Positions 1-11,275 are shown, counted from the first letter of the stretch. The stretch is DNA of 64,000 nucleotides from CAMREV01 sp051653965 (GCA_051653965.1 JBOFXG010000007.1:62001-126000), one strand, 5' to 3'. Program-made: numbers and translations. The notes: a model not told the origin generated them from the letters alone.

Positions 1-1286
1 TCAAGAACATTTCTAATTGCTTGTAAAGAACCATCAATTTCAGTTTTTAAAACTATCTTCAATATTTTTTTATCTTTATCTTCTTCATTTAAAAAAACAT
101 TAAGAAGATTTTTAGTTTTTTGAACTCTTTTATCAACTAATGTCTTTGAATCTTTTTCATCTTTAGTAATAATGAATTTATCCCCAGCATTTGTTACACC
201 ATTTAAACCTGAAATTGAAACAGGAGTTGAAGGGTAAGCGAAAGCAATTTCTTCGCCCATATAGTTAGTCATTTTTTTAACTTTTCCATAACAACTACCT
301 GCAACAATAAAATCACCAATCATTAAAGTTCCATTTCTAACTAAAATGCTAGACACAGGTCCTAACCCTTTATCAATATGTGATTCTAAAACAACACCAT
401 TAGCAAGTGATTTTTTAGAACATTTCAGTTCTAAAATTTCTGATAGTAATAAAATTGAATTTAATAGTTCATCAATGTTTTTTCCATTTATTGCAGAACC
501 TTTAATAAAGATAGTATCTCCACCTCATTCTTCAGAAACAAGACCATTTTCAGATAATTCTGAAATAACCCTATCTATATTAATTCCTGGTTTGTCCATT
601 TTATTAATAAAAACAATTATTGGAGAATTTGCTGCTCTTGCATGATCAATTGATTCAATTGTTTGTGGTTTAACACCATCATCAGCCGCAACAACTAATA
701 CAACAATATCAGTTAGGTCAGCACCTCTTGATCTCATTTGAGAAAAAGCCTCATGACCAGGGGTATCTAAAAATGTTAATGATTTTTGATTAAATTTAGT
801 TGTGTATGCACCAATTCTTTGTGTGATTCCACCAACTTCACTTTTAGCAACCAAACCATCTCTAATTTTATCTAATAAAGTAGTTTTACCATGATCAACA
901 TGCCCCATTATTGTAATAATTGGAGGTCTTGATTCATCATTTGATAAATTTGATTTAGCAATTACTTCTTCTAGAAAGTTTTCTTCATCTACTTGTTCTT
1001 CTCATTTAAAATCAAAACCTGATTCTAAACAAAATTCACCCATTTGATCAGCTGTTAATTCTGTATTAACATTAATTATTTTTCCCTTCATAAAAAAGAA
1101 TTTAATAATTTCTTGAGTTTGTTTGCCAAGTTTTTTGGCAAAATTCTCCGGAGTTAAAAGAGAGGCAAAAATAAAAATTCCATCATTGTTTATTCCTGAG
1201 TCAACTTTTTTAAGAGTTTCTTTAATATTAATGTTTACTCTTGAGTCATTATTTTTAAATTTATTAGTTTTTACTTTTTTAGCCAT
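1..1286 (-). CDS. infB: Translation initiation factor IF-2 (C-terminus outside window)
   Basis: IF-2 is the GTPase that places initiator tRNA on the 30S subunit and promotes subunit joining. About 428 N-terminal residues are in the window; the rest lies beyond position 1. The G-domain motifs are clear: GHVDHGKTT (G1), DTPGHEAF (G3) and NKMDKP (G4). The region before the G domain is only about 125 residues, short as in other mollicutes. Start ATG at 1286 is preceded by GGAGGT with 6-7 nt spacing. It lies 27 nt downstream of nusA, the classic nusA-infB pair, but without ylxR or ylxQ between them. An in-frame TGA (Trp) lies at about 1,000. Confidence 0.97.
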
Positions 1287-1313
1287 TACTTTTACCTCCT
1301 TTTTTATTTTTAA

Positions 1314-2888
1314 TTATTCTTCATCAAATTCTAGGATATCTAGATTAATATTTTCAGTTGTATCATCATTGTTTAAATCATCTTCTGTAATATCATCAAA
1401 TTCATCAAAAATACTTGCTTCTTCTTTTTTAGATTTTTTTGGTTTTGCTTTTTTATAATTTGAATTATCAAATGATTTTTTGTTTTTATCAAATAAATCA
1501 TCTTCATTTAATTCAATATTAATAGTTTTTATTTTTTGTGGAGCACTACCAAAGTTTAATATTTGATCTATATCATCATCAGTAATTAATGAACTATTAT
1601 GTGATTCTGTTTTTTTAGAACCTGATCATTTATTTGAATGTGTATTAATGAATGAAAAATCACTATTGAATTCTCCTTCTTTTTTACCAAAAGGTTTGCC
1701 TTTTCTATTCGCATTATTTCTTTCATCAAAGTTTCTAACACTTCTTTGTCAATTACTATTATTACTTCTATTATGTCTTGTAGGAGTCATATGTGAAACA
1801 TCTTCATATTCGATTTGGTCTTCTTTTGCAATTGATAATGTTTGGATATCAATACTTCAATTAGTAAGTTTAGATATTAACTTAATATTCATACCTTTTC
1901 TACCAATTACTTTTGGCAAAACTTCATCTTCAACTATTATTGTTACAAATTTATGTCTTCCATCTGTTGAATCTTCATCATCAGTTATTTCAAGTCCATA
2001 AATTTTTTCAGGAGAACACGCGTTAACTAAGAATTGCTTAGGATCATCATCTCATAAAATTATATCGATGTGTTCACCATTTAAATTTTGCATAATTTCT
2101 TTTACTCTAAAACCGCCAGGGCCAACACATGTTCCAACTGGATCAATGTTTGGATCATGAGATTTAACAGCAACTTTTGTTTTCATGCCAGGAATTCTTG
2201 CAATCGCTTTTATTTCAATTTTTCCTTCTTCAATTTCACTAATTTCATTTCTTAATAGATTTTCAACTAATCCAGCATCAGCTCTTGATAGAATTATTGG
2301 TCAACCTTTTGTTTGTTGTTGAACATTTTTAATATAAAAAATATATTTTGAACCAGGTTCTAGATTTTCTCCTGGAATTTGTTCTTTTCTTAAAACAACA
2401 CCAACTGTATCATCTAAGTTAACTTCTACTGAGTTTTGTTTTCTTGTTTCAACTTCAGCTCTAATATTCATTCCTATTTTATCAGCTCACTGATCATAAA
2501 CTTTATTGTTTGAACCTTCATTTAATTTTTGTGAAAAGACTTGTTTTATATGCAAAGCAATCATTCTATCAAATTTTGATATATCTAGTTTGATTTCAAT
2601 AATATCATTTAGTTTAGCTGAACTCTTAATTTCTTTTGCTTCTTTTAAAGATATTTCAATATCATCATCAATATCTTCTTTATTATCTTCAACAACAGTT
2701 TTAAGTTCTGCAAATTCAAATTTTGATCCTGCACTATTTATAACAATCTTAATGTTTGTTTCTGGATTTTCTTTTAAATAAGCTTTTTCAATAGCTACTG
2801 TTAAATCCCTTTCAACATCTTCAATTGATACATTTCTATTTTTTGAAATTTCTTCTATTAATTCAAAAAAATTTTTCTTAGTTACCAT
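1314..2888 (-). CDS. nusA: Transcription termination/antitermination protein NusA with long acidic tail
   Basis: NusA binds RNA polymerase and modulates pausing, termination and antitermination. The 524 residues comprise the N-terminal polymerase-binding domain (about 1-130), an S1 domain, and two KH domains whose GxxG loops are VGPGGFRVK and VIGRKGMNIK. From about residue 365 there is an extra tail of roughly 160 residues, rich in Ser/Asn and then Asp/Glu, ending in DILEFDEE. B. subtilis NusA is only about 370 residues. The gene starts a nusA-infB operon after the terminator of the rplU-prp-rpmA operon; rimP is absent upstream. The only Shine-Dalgarno candidate (CAGGAG) is rather far, about 14 nt, from the ATG. 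Confidence 0.96.
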
Positions 2889-2911
2889 TAGTTTTTTATT
2901 TTCTCCTGTTT

Positions 2912-2950
2912 ATAAAAATAATAAGCAAGCACATAATATGCTTACTTATT
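2912..2950 (-). terminator. Rho-independent terminator after the L21/Prp-L27 operon
   Basis: An inverted repeat AATAAGCAAGCA / TGCTTACTTATT (one mismatch) at 2920-2950 is followed on the minus strand by a T-rich run. It sits between the L27 stop (3000) and the nusA start (2888), so it ends the rplU operon. Confidence 0.75.
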
Positions 2951-2999
2951 AATCTTATTATACATAATTATTTAATTATATATTAATAACTTTTAAAGT

Positions 3000-3302
3000 T
3001 TATTTTGCAAGTGGTAACACACTAACTTTTTTCTTGTTATCTCCAAAGTTAGAATATTTAACAGTACCTTCTGCTTTAGCAAATAAAGTATGATCTTTAC
3101 CTTGACCAACATTAATCCCAGGATAAATTTTATTTCCTCTTTGTCTGTAAATTATTTGCCCTGATTTAGTATATTGTCCATCTCCAAGTTTAGCTCCTAG
3201 ATTTTTAGGATTAGAATCTCTACCATTCTTAGTTGAACCAACACCTTTTTTTGAAGCAAAAAGTTGTAGATTTAGATTTATATTTTTGTTAAAATTTTTC
3301 AT
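3000..3302 (-). other. rpmA: L27 module of the Prp-L27 fusion with possible internal start
   Basis: These 100 codons are the complete bL27 with the Firmicute-type N-terminal extension of 16 residues before SKKG. The ATG at 3302 is preceded by an AGAAGGG motif, so independent initiation is possible inside the fused frame. bL27 is a 50S protein whose N-terminus reaches the peptidyl-transferase centre, which is why the extension has to be removed. The body has a full-length, normal sequence. Confidence 0.85.
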
Positions 3303-3617
3303 TTTTAATTTCCCTTCTAATTCCAAAAAATCATTATAGATTTCTATGTTTACTTCTTTTGGATATGCTATTGCAATTGTTTTTAATTGTGAACTTATTA
3401 TATTTAATATGCTAGAATCCATATTTTTTTTTAAAGAAAAAATAATTTTTCCATCTTGAGAAACATTTAAGATACTAATTTCATCTTTATCAAAACTATT
3501 AATAAATCCTTGAGATATTGCAGATACTCCTGCACAAACAATGTCTTTACCATAATCATTATATTCAGCATGACCATTTATTATAAATCCATTATTGTAT
3601 AACTTAATATTGATCAT
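3000..3617 (-). CDS. In-frame fusion: ribosomal-processing cysteine protease Prp + ribosomal protein L27
   Basis: One uninterrupted 205-residue frame holds two proteins that are normally separate. Residues 1-105 are Prp (YsxB family), the cysteine protease that removes the N-terminal extension of L27. Its catalytic pair is visible as His16 (NGHAEY) and Cys28 (DIVCAGVS), with the family's usual 12-residue spacing. Residues 106-205 are L27: an extension, the Prp recognition motif LNLQLFA followed by SKKG, then the canonical body (KNGRDS, YRQRGNKIYPG). The expected cut falls after residue 121. No stop codon or frame change separates the halves. L27 may also start internally at 3302, where AGAAGGG lies about 9 nt upstream. 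The gene follows rplU by 4 nt. Confidence 0.9.
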   Translation of the reverse strand: MINIKLYNNGFIINGHAEYNDYGKDIVCAGVSAISQGFINSFDKDEISILNVSQDGKIIFSLKKNMDSSILNIISSQLKTIAIAYPKEVNIEIYNDFLELEGKLKMKNFNKNINLNLQLFASKKGVGSTKNGRDSNPKNLGAKLGDGQYTKSGQIIYRQRGNKIYPGINVGQGKDHTLFAKAEGTVKYSNFGDNKKKVSVLPLAK

Positions 3618-3621
3618 AATA

Positions 3622-3924
3622 TTACTTAGCGTTAATACTAACTACTGACATTTTAGTATAAGCTTGTCTGTGGCCTTTTCTTTTCAACATTCTACTATAT
3701 CTTTTATGTTTGATAATGTTTATCTTTTTTTGTTTTCCTTGTTTTTCAATTTTACAAGTAACACTAGCTCCTTTAATGTAGGGTGATCCAACTTTGTTGT
3801 CTATCATTAAAACATTATCAAAATTAGCTACTTCACCTTCACTTTTTTCAAGTTTTTCAACATATATAACATCATCTTTTTGAACTTTATATTGTTTTCC
3901 ACCAGTTTCGAATATTGCAAACAT
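3622..3924 (-). CDS. rplU: 50S ribosomal protein L21
   Basis: bL21 is a 100-residue 50S subunit protein. The start MFAIFETGGKQYKV and the conserved C-terminal block with KRKGHRQAYTK are diagnostic. The frame is open further upstream to 3957, but the ATG at 3924 follows AAGGAG with good spacing and matches the family N-terminus, so I use it. It is the first gene of rplU-(prp-rpmA), the order found across Firmicutes and mollicutes. Confidence 0.97.
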   Translation of the reverse strand: MFAIFETGGKQYKVQKDDVIYVEKLEKSEGEVANFDNVLMIDNKVGSPYIKGASVTCKIEKQGKQKKINIIKHKRYSRMLKRKGHRQAYTKMSVVSINAK

Positions 3925-4037
3925 TTTTTTCTCCTTATAATTTTTACAACATGTCATAAAAACACAATTTTTTAGCTATTTAAAAAATCATAGCAAATTA
4001 ATAATAACATATTTTATTTTTTTTTATAAATTCTTTA

Positions 4038-4066
4038 TAAAAAAAATAAGCTTATGAGCTTATTTT
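4038..4066 (-). terminator. Terminator overlapping the dnaK stop codon
   Basis: The repeat AATAAGC...GCTTATT at 4045-4064, followed on the minus strand by a run of eight T, forms an intrinsic terminator. The dnaK TAA (4052-4054) lies inside the hairpin. Confidence 0.8.
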
Positions 4067-5818
4067 AAATCCAATTTTAGCACCTTTTTTAATTTCATTA
4101 TGTAAACTAGTATTTACATGAAGTTGAAAAGCAAAAATGTTTGCTTTAATTTCTTCAACTTCATTTTTCTCAATTCAAACAGAAACTCTTTCAATTCAAT
4201 CAATAGATTTTTGTCTATTAAAGAATGGTGGAATATTTTTTTCATTATCTTGAACATATGCAATTAAGATATTTAAATAGTCTCAGATTATTTGAACCAA
4301 TTGATTATCCTTAACTTTTTGTAAATCTAAAGATTTGTATTTTTCTGCTTCTTTAATCATTTTATTAATTTCAGAAGAGTCTAATCCCGAAGTATCTTTA
4401 ATAACAGCGGATTTAATAACACCTGTTTTTAAGTTTTTAGAAGAAACATTTAAAATTCCATCCATATCAACGTAGTAAGAAACTTCTACTTCAGTTGTTC
4501 CTTTAGGAGCTGGATCAACTAAGAATTCAAATCCGCCTAATAATTTGTTATCAACAGCCATTGGTCTTTCACCTTGAAACACGTTGATATCAATTGCAGT
4601 TTGATTATCATATGTTGTTGCAAATACATCTGAAACAGTTACAGGAATATTTGTATTTCTTTTAATAATGTTATAGATTGTTCCATCATATGTTTCCATA
4701 CCTAAACTTAATGGAATAACATCTTTTAGTTCAGCATCAATTTCACCTTTTAAAATTGCACCTTGAATTGCAGCACCTAATGCAACAACTTCATCAGGGT
4801 TTACATCACTATCTAATTGAGCGCCAAATGTTGTAGTTAAATATTCTCTAACCATTGGCATTTTTGTAGAACCACCAACTAGAACAACTTTATCAATTTG
4901 CTCATTTGTTAAGCCAGATTCAGTAATCGCATCTGTAACTGGAGCCATTGTTCTTTCCATTAATGGTTTTGTCATTTCTAAAAACTGATTTTTAGTAATA
5001 TGCAATGATGAACCTTGAATTCCAGTGAAGACAGAAACATCTAAATCTAATTGGTCCATAGATGATAATTGAATTTTAACAAATTCAGAATAAGATTTTA
5101 ACTTATTACTAATATTTTTGTCATTTTCATCAATATCCATTTTATAAATTCTGTTAATTTCAGAATCTATTCATTTAGCAATAGTATTATCTCAATCATC
5201 CCCACCTAAATGGTTGTCACCACTTGTAGAAAGAACTGTATAAATTCCTTCTTTCATATGTAGAACAGTAACATCAAATGTACCACCACCAAGGTCATAA
5301 ACTAAAATGTTTAATTCAGAACCATCTCTTTCAGTACCATAAGCTAGTGCAGCAGCTGTTGGTTCATTAATAATTCTTAATACTTCTAATCCAGCAATTC
5401 TACCTGCATTTTTTGTTGCTTGTCTCTGACCATCATCAAAGTAAGCAGGAACAGTAATAACAACTTTGTTTATTCTTTTATTTAATGCTAACTCAGCTCT
5501 ATTTTTAATGTAAGAAAGTATTTTTGCTGAAATTTCTTCTGGTGTAAATTCTTTTTCATCAATTTTAATTTTTTCTTTTGAACCCATTAATCTTTTAACA
5601 GAATAAATAACATTTTTATTTTCTTGTAAAAGATATTCTTTTGCTTCATCCCCTACAATAATATCATCGCCTTCAATAACTACGATTGAAGGTATTGTTC
5701 TTTTTCCTTGCTCATTAACAATTATTTGTGGTTCTTTGTCAATAACAACGGCCACACAAGAATTTGTTGTTCCAAGATCAATTCCAAGAACTATTTCATC
5801 TTTCTCTACATTTGCCAT
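4052..5818 (-). CDS. dnaK: Molecular chaperone DnaK (Hsp70)
   Basis: DnaK is the ATP-dependent chaperone for nascent and unfolded proteins. The 588-residue product has the ATPase signatures GIDLGTTNSCVAV near the N-terminus, YDLGGGTFDVTVL and VLVGGSTKMP, followed by the substrate-binding domain. The C-terminal lid is shortened and ends KIGFKISS, without the EEVD-like tail of many bacterial DnaKs. TGA-encoded Trp codons split the gene in standard-code translation at about 4,283 and 5,190. It stands alone: no hrcA, grpE or dnaJ is adjacent, and I see no CIRCE element (TTAGCACTC-N9-GAGTGCTAA) in the 78-nt gap upstream. Confidence 0.97.
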
Positions 5819-5896
5819 ATTTTTTTCCTTTATTTAATTAACATTTTTAAACATACATTTTAATTTTAATATTTTTTTTATTTTTTATAATACTTT

Positions 5897-8737
5897 TTAA
5901 ACAATTTTACTTAAAAATTGTCCAGTATAAGATTTTTTATTATCAATAATGTCTTGTAAATTACCATCTGCAACTATCTCACCACCATTATTTCCACCAT
6001 CTGGACCAATATCAACAATATAGTCTGCAACTTTAATTAATTCCAGATTATGTTCAATAACAATAACTGTGTCACCATTATCAACAATTCTATTTAGGAC
6101 TTTAATCAATAATGAAACATCATGTATATGTAATCCAGTTGTTGGCTCATCAAGAACATATAAAGTTTTACCTGTTGCTTTCTTTTGTAAGAATTTAGCA
6201 ATTTTAATTCTTTGAGCCTCTCCACCAGAAAGTTTTGTGGCTTGTTCACCTAATTTAATATAACCTAATCCAACATCTTGCATTAGTTGCAATTTTCTTT
6301 TAATCTGTGCAACAGATTGAAAGAAATCAATTGCAGTATCAACACTCATTTCTAGAACATCATAAATAGATTTTCCTTTCCATAATATTGAAAGGGTTTC
6401 ATTATTATATTTTTTACCATTGCAATCTACACATTTAATGTAAACATCAGGTAAGAAATGCATCTCAATTTTTTTGACACCATCACCTTGACAGTTTTCA
6501 CATCTCCCACCTTTTACATTGAATGAAAATCTTCCTTTTTTATAGCCTCTTTCCTTTGAGAGCTTTGTATTTGTGAATATATCTCTAATATCATCAAAAA
6601 CTGTTACATAAGTAGCAGGATTTGATCTAGGCGTTCTTCCAATTGGGTCTTGTGATATTTTTATTACTTTATCAATGTTTTGAATACCTTGAATTTTCTT
6701 ATATTTTAATGGTGCAATAAAGGGATTTGAAATTTCCTTTTCAATTGCCTTTACTAACGTCTCATTAATAAGAGTAGATTTACCAGACCCTGAAACACCT
6801 GTAATTGCAATTAATTTATTTAGAGGAATTTTTAAATCTACATTTTTTAAGTTATGACCAGATGCACCAGTTAAAATCAATGATTTACCATTACCTATCC
6901 TATTTTTTTTAGGAATAGGAATAAATTTCTTTTTAGATAAATATTGACCTGTTAAAGATTCACTATCTTTTTCAACATAAGATGGAGTTCCATGTGAAAC
7001 TATTTGTCCGCCAAATTGTCCTGCACCTGGTCCAATGTCAATTAAGTAATCTGCTAATCTCATAGTATCTTCATCATGTTCAACAACAATTAATGTATTC
7101 CCAAGATCTCTCATTTTTTTAAGAGTATCAATTAATCTATTATTATCTTTTTGATGTAATCCAATCGATGGCTCATCAAGAACATATAAAACACCAGTTA
7201 ATGAAGAGCCAATTTGAGTAGCTAGTCTTATTCTTTGAGATTCTCCACCCGATAATGTTGATGCTGTTCTTGATAATGTTAAATAATTTAATCCAACATC
7301 TTGAAGGAATGATAATCTACTAATAATTTCATTTAATGCTAAATTAATTATTTGTGAATCTTCTTTACTTAATTCAAGATTTAAAAAGAAATCATAACAT
7401 TTATCTATTGTATATTCTGTAATATCAATAATATCTTTTTTATTTAATTTAACACATAAAGCATTTTCTGAGAGTCTCTTCCCTAAACAAGTAGGACATT
7501 TAACATTAGACATATACTTTGAATAATATTCTCTTGAAAGTTCTGAAGTAGTATTCATATGTCTTCTTTGAATTAAAGAATAAATACCTTCAGCATGTTC
7601 AAAAGCATTATACAATGTTCCTGAAACTGTTCTAATTTTAATTTCTATTTTCTCTTCAGATTCATATAAAAGATGGTTTAGCTCTTCTGGAGTAAAATCA
7701 ATGATTTTCTTATTTTTATCAATCTTAAAGTATTTTAATAAAGCTTCAAATTTTTGTCAATCAATTGAACTTGTTTCTTGAGTATTTTTAAAATAATCAA
7801 TTGCTCCATCATTAATTGATAAGTTTGCATCTGGTATAAGTTTTGAAACATCTGGTTCATATTTAAAACCTAAACCATTGCAATCATTGCATGCGCCAAT
7901 TGGAGAATTGAATGAAAACAATCTTGGTTCAAGCTCTGGAATTGAGAAACTACATTTGCTACATAAATGATTTAATGATAAGATCTCTTCTTCATCATCA
8001 AGAACTAAACATACAGATCCCTTAGTTTCATTTGTTGCTTTTTCAATGCCTTCGTATACCCTTGATTTAGTAATTAAATCATCATTTATTATTATTCTAT
8101 CAATAACTATATCAATGTCATGTTTCTTATTTTTTTCTAAAATAATTTCATCATCTAATGAATAATATTCACCATTAACTCTTACCCTTAAATATCCTAA
8201 GTGTAATAGTTCTTTGAATTTATTATGAAAGGTTCCCTTTTCACTTCTAATGATAGGGGCAAGAATCTGAAGTTTAGTACCTTCAGGCATTTTAAATATT
8301 CTTTCTTGGATTGATTGAATAGTAAGAGTTTTAATTTCTCCATGACCTTTAGGGCAAAATGGTTTTCCTACTCTTGCAAAAACTAACCTAAAATAGTCGT
8401 AAATTTCCGTTGTAGTTCCAACAGTTGATCTAGGATTATTTGAAGTTGTTTTTTGTTCAATTGAAATTGCTGGTGATAAACCTTCAATTGAATCAACATC
8501 CGGCTTTTCATTTCCACCTAAAAATTGCCTAGCATAAGAAGATAGTGATTCTAAATATCTTCTTTGACCTTCAGCATAGATTGTATCAAATGCTAAAGAA
8601 GATTTTCCAGAGCCAGATAAACCAGTTATAACAACCAATTTATTTTTAGGAATATTTATATTAATATTTTTAAGATTATTTTCTCTAGCGCCCTTTACAA
8701 TTATGTAATCTTTTGAGTTAAAATTATTTTCTTTCAT
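5897..8737 (-). CDS. uvrA: Excinuclease ABC subunit A
   Basis: UvrA is the damage-recognition ATPase of nucleotide excision repair. The 946-residue product has both ABC halves: Walker A GLSGSGKSSLAFD and GVSGSGKSTLINE, signature motifs LSGGESQRIRLA and LSGGEAQRIKIA, and Walker B VLDEPSIGLH and VLDEPTTGLH. Zinc-binding CxxC pairs are present in both halves (CSKCSF...CNDCNG and CENCQG...CVDCNG). Length and domain order are normal. Two TGA Trp codons near 7,620-7,760 interrupt it in the standard code. uvrB and uvrC are not nearby. Confidence 0.97.
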
Positions 8738-8825
8738 AAAAACCTATCTTAAGCATATTAAATAATAGCATTATTAATAATAATTCAAAAAAACATAAAT
8801 TATTAAAAATATTGTTATTTTATAT

Positions 8826-8860
8826 AAAAAAAAAGCAAGTCATTTATTAACTTGCTTTTT
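8826..8860 (-). terminator. Terminator downstream of trx
   Basis: The repeat AAAAAGCAAGT / ACTTGCTTTTT with T run on the minus strand lies just after the trx stop (8863) and before the uvrA start. Confidence 0.85.
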
Positions 8861-8862
8861 AA

Positions 8863-9183
8863 TTATTTATTTTTGCTAATCATTTCTTCAAATTTAGAAA
8901 TATCTTTATATCCTGAAAATCTTTCTATTTCTTTTCCATCTTTAAAGAAAATTATTGTAGGAACAGTATTAACATTATATTTGCTTGTTATAGATTTAGT
9001 TTCTTCATCATCAATATCTATTTCACCAAATAATACATCAACATGTTTTGATGAAGCTTCAGCATATATAGGAACAAACATTTGGCAAGGACCACATCAT
9101 TCAGCTGAGAACTTTAATATAGTTAAATTTTTTGAGTTTTCAATCTCATTTAAATTATTATTAGTTATATTTTTTTTAGGCAT
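8863..9183 (-). CDS. trxA: Thioredoxin
   Basis: A 106-residue cytosolic disulfide reductase. The active site WCGPC at about residues 29-33 is intact, with its Trp encoded by TGA, which is direct evidence for genetic code 4. The cis-Pro loop VNTVPTIIFF is present. The ATG at 9183 has GGAG 5-6 nt upstream. It is transcribed divergently from ybeY; a TATAAT lies at 9211-9216 on the minus strand. No thioredoxin reductase is in the window. Confidence 0.96.
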
Positions 9184-9210
9184 TTTTTACTCCAATATTA
9201 TTACTAGTAT

Positions 9211-9256
9211 ATTATATTATTTTTATTTTTAAAAATATTTATTTAATTTATATAAT
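9211..9256. promoter_or_regulatory. Divergent -10 elements for trx (minus) and ybeY (plus)
   Basis: TATAAT on the minus strand at 9211-9216 lies 28 nt before the trx ATG. TATAAT on the plus strand at 9251-9256 lies 20 nt before the ybeY TTG. No convincing -35 boxes are visible, which is common in mollicutes. Confidence 0.55.
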
Positions 9257-9275
9257 ATATTTAAAGGGTTGTATA

Positions 9276-9704
9276 TTGCTAAATTATATTTCTAATTATA
9301 AATTAAATAAAAAAAATAAAAAATCATTTGATGATATTTGTTTTGAAATATCTAATGTATTAAATATTAAGAAGGATTTGTTTTTTGATTTATCCATAAT
9401 TGATGATTTAGAAATGCAAGCATTATGTAAAACTTATTACCAAAAGAAAAAAACAACAGACGTTCTTTCATTTTCAAGTAATGAAATTATTTTAAAATCT
9501 TCAAATCTTATGGGTGAAGTTTTCATAAATAATGATAAAGTAATATCACAAGCTAAAAAGTATGATAGTACTTATGAGCGAGAACTATATTTTCTTTTTA
9601 CACATGGTGTACTACACTTATTAGGGTATGATCACAAAAATCCAGATGAAGAGAAAAAAATGTTTAATCTTCAAAAAGAAATTTTAAAAAATATTAATAT
9701 ATAG
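9276..9704 (+). CDS. ybeY: Endoribonuclease YbeY (rRNA maturation)
   Basis: YbeY is a zinc-dependent endoribonuclease in 16S rRNA maturation and ribosome quality control. The 142-residue product ends with the metal motif HGVLHLLGYDH, whose three His residues bind zinc. The start is TTG at 9276, supported by AAAGGG 7 nt upstream and a TATAAT at 9251; no ATG gives a complete protein. It precedes era by 9 nt, the usual ybeY-era-recO arrangement. Confidence 0.93.
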   Translation: MLNYISNYKLNKKNKKSFDDICFEISNVLNIKKDLFFDLSIIDDLEMQALCKTYYQKKKTTDVLSFSSNEIILKSSNLMGEVFINNDKVISQAKKYDSTYERELYFLFTHGVLHLLGYDHKNPDEEKKMFNLQKEILKNINI

Positions 9705-9713
9705 AGAGTAATT

Positions 9714-10604
9714 ATGAAAATAGGATATGTAAGTATAATAGGAAAACCAAATGTTGGTAAATCAACATTAATAAATAATATTTTAAATAAGAAGATTTCA
9801 ATTGCAACATTTAAACCACAAACTACAAGAAATAAGATATATGCGGTTTATAAAGATGAAGATTCTCAAATTATTTTTATTGATACTCCAGGTTTTCATA
9901 ACTCAAAAAATAAATTGGATTTGTTTTTAAATTCAGAAGTTAAGAGTTCTTTGAAGAAAAGCGAAACATGTATTTTCATAACAGATCCATCAAGAGAATT
10001 TAATGATGAAGATTTTGATTTAGTTAAGCAAATAAATTCATTCAAAATTAAAAATGTAATCTGTTTAATTAATAAAATAGATATTTGTAAAAATGAAGAA
10101 ATTGAACATAGATACAAATTTATTGAAAAACAATATCCTAACTTTATTATTAATAAAATATCTGCAAATAATACTGAAGATGTTAAAAAAGTTATCAAGG
10201 ATTTAAAAAACATTTTAGAAGATAGTGAACATCCATTATTAGAAAATATTGAAGATCTGGATGCTTCTGATGAATTTATGATTAATGAAATAGTTAGAGA
10301 AAAAATTTTATTAAACTTTCAACAAGAAATTCCTTATAGTGTTGCAGTTGTTACTCAAAAGATTAATTATGATAAAGAAAAAAATTTAACTAAAATATAT
10401 GCTGATATCATTGTTGAAAAAGAATCACAAAAACCAATAATAATTGGAAAGGGTGGAGCAATGATTAAAAAAATTGGGACACTTGCAAGAGAAGAGCTAT
10501 TAGAAATATATAGTTCAAAAATATTTTTAGAATTAAATGTTAAAGTTAGAAAAAATTGAAGAAATGATAATGAACAAATAAAAAACTTTGGATATAAAAA
10601 GTAA
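9714..10604 (+). CDS. era: GTPase Era
   Basis: Era binds the 3' end of 16S rRNA and assists 30S assembly. The 296 residues include the G motifs GKPNVGKST, DTPGFH and NKID, then a C-terminal KH domain with IIIGKGGAMIKKIG. A TGA Trp lies 16 codons before the end. It sits between ybeY and recO. Its TAA overlaps the recO ATG in the junction TAATG, suggesting coupled translation. Confidence 0.97.
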
Positions 10605-11272
10605 TGAGTGAAACTATTTTAAAGGGATATATTATTGAAATTAAAGATTATCAATTATTTGATAATATAATCACATTCTTTGGAAGTGACGATAGGGTTT
10701 ATAATCTTTTATCTTTAGGAAGTAGAAAAATATTATCTAAAAATGGAAGAAACATGAAAGTTGGCGCATTAATTGAATTTGAATTTTTTCAAGCAAGATT
10801 AGCTGATAGTTTATCAAGATTAAAAAAATTAAATATTATCAATGATGTCTCTTGGGAAATAGTTAAATTGGATATTATTGAATTTCTAAATAAATTTTTA
10901 GTTAAGAGTAATAACGGTTTTAAATTTGTTACTTATCAAAAAATAATGAAAATGGTTTCAGAAAATAGAGATATAAATTTTATTTCACTATTTTGTTTAT
11001 TTGAAATAATAAAATCAATTGGTTTAAGATTTGAATTAAATGGCTGTGCTATTTGTAACTATAACAAAATTAAAACTACGTCAATTAGATTTCAAGGTTT
11101 TTTATGTGAGCAATGTTGTAGAGAAAATAGCGAGTATATTTATGATACAGATGTAAATAAAATTTTTTATTTTTTAAATGAAAAAAAATATAAAAAAATC
11201 TTTAAATTTAATGAAAATGATAAATTGATAGCAATTGCATTTTTGAAAACTTTTATTAACGTTTATCACTAA
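10604..11272 (+). CDS. recO: DNA repair protein RecO
   Basis: RecO loads RecA with RecR in gap repair. The 222-residue product has an N-terminal OB fold and a zinc-finger module CAIC...CEQC at about residues 147-172. Sequence conservation is low, as usual for mollicute RecO, but the zinc motif and the position right after era support the call. The start overlaps the era stop by one base. Confidence 0.88.
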   Translation: MSETILKGYIIEIKDYQLFDNIITFFGSDDRVYNLLSLGSRKILSKNGRNMKVGALIEFEFFQARLADSLSRLKKLNIINDVSWEIVKLDIIEFLNKFLVKSNNGFKFVTYQKIMKMVSENRDINFISLFCLFEIIKSIGLRFELNGCAICNYNKIKTTSIRFQGFLCEQCCRENSEYIYDTDVNKIFYFLNEKKYKKIFKFNENDKLIAIAFLKTFINVYH

Positions 11273-11275
11273 TGG

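Noticed and set aside
1123..2001. Plus-strand open frames of 111 and 117 codons opposite nusA and infB
   Set aside because: They are antisense shadows of well-conserved minus-strand genes and show no ribosome site or motif.
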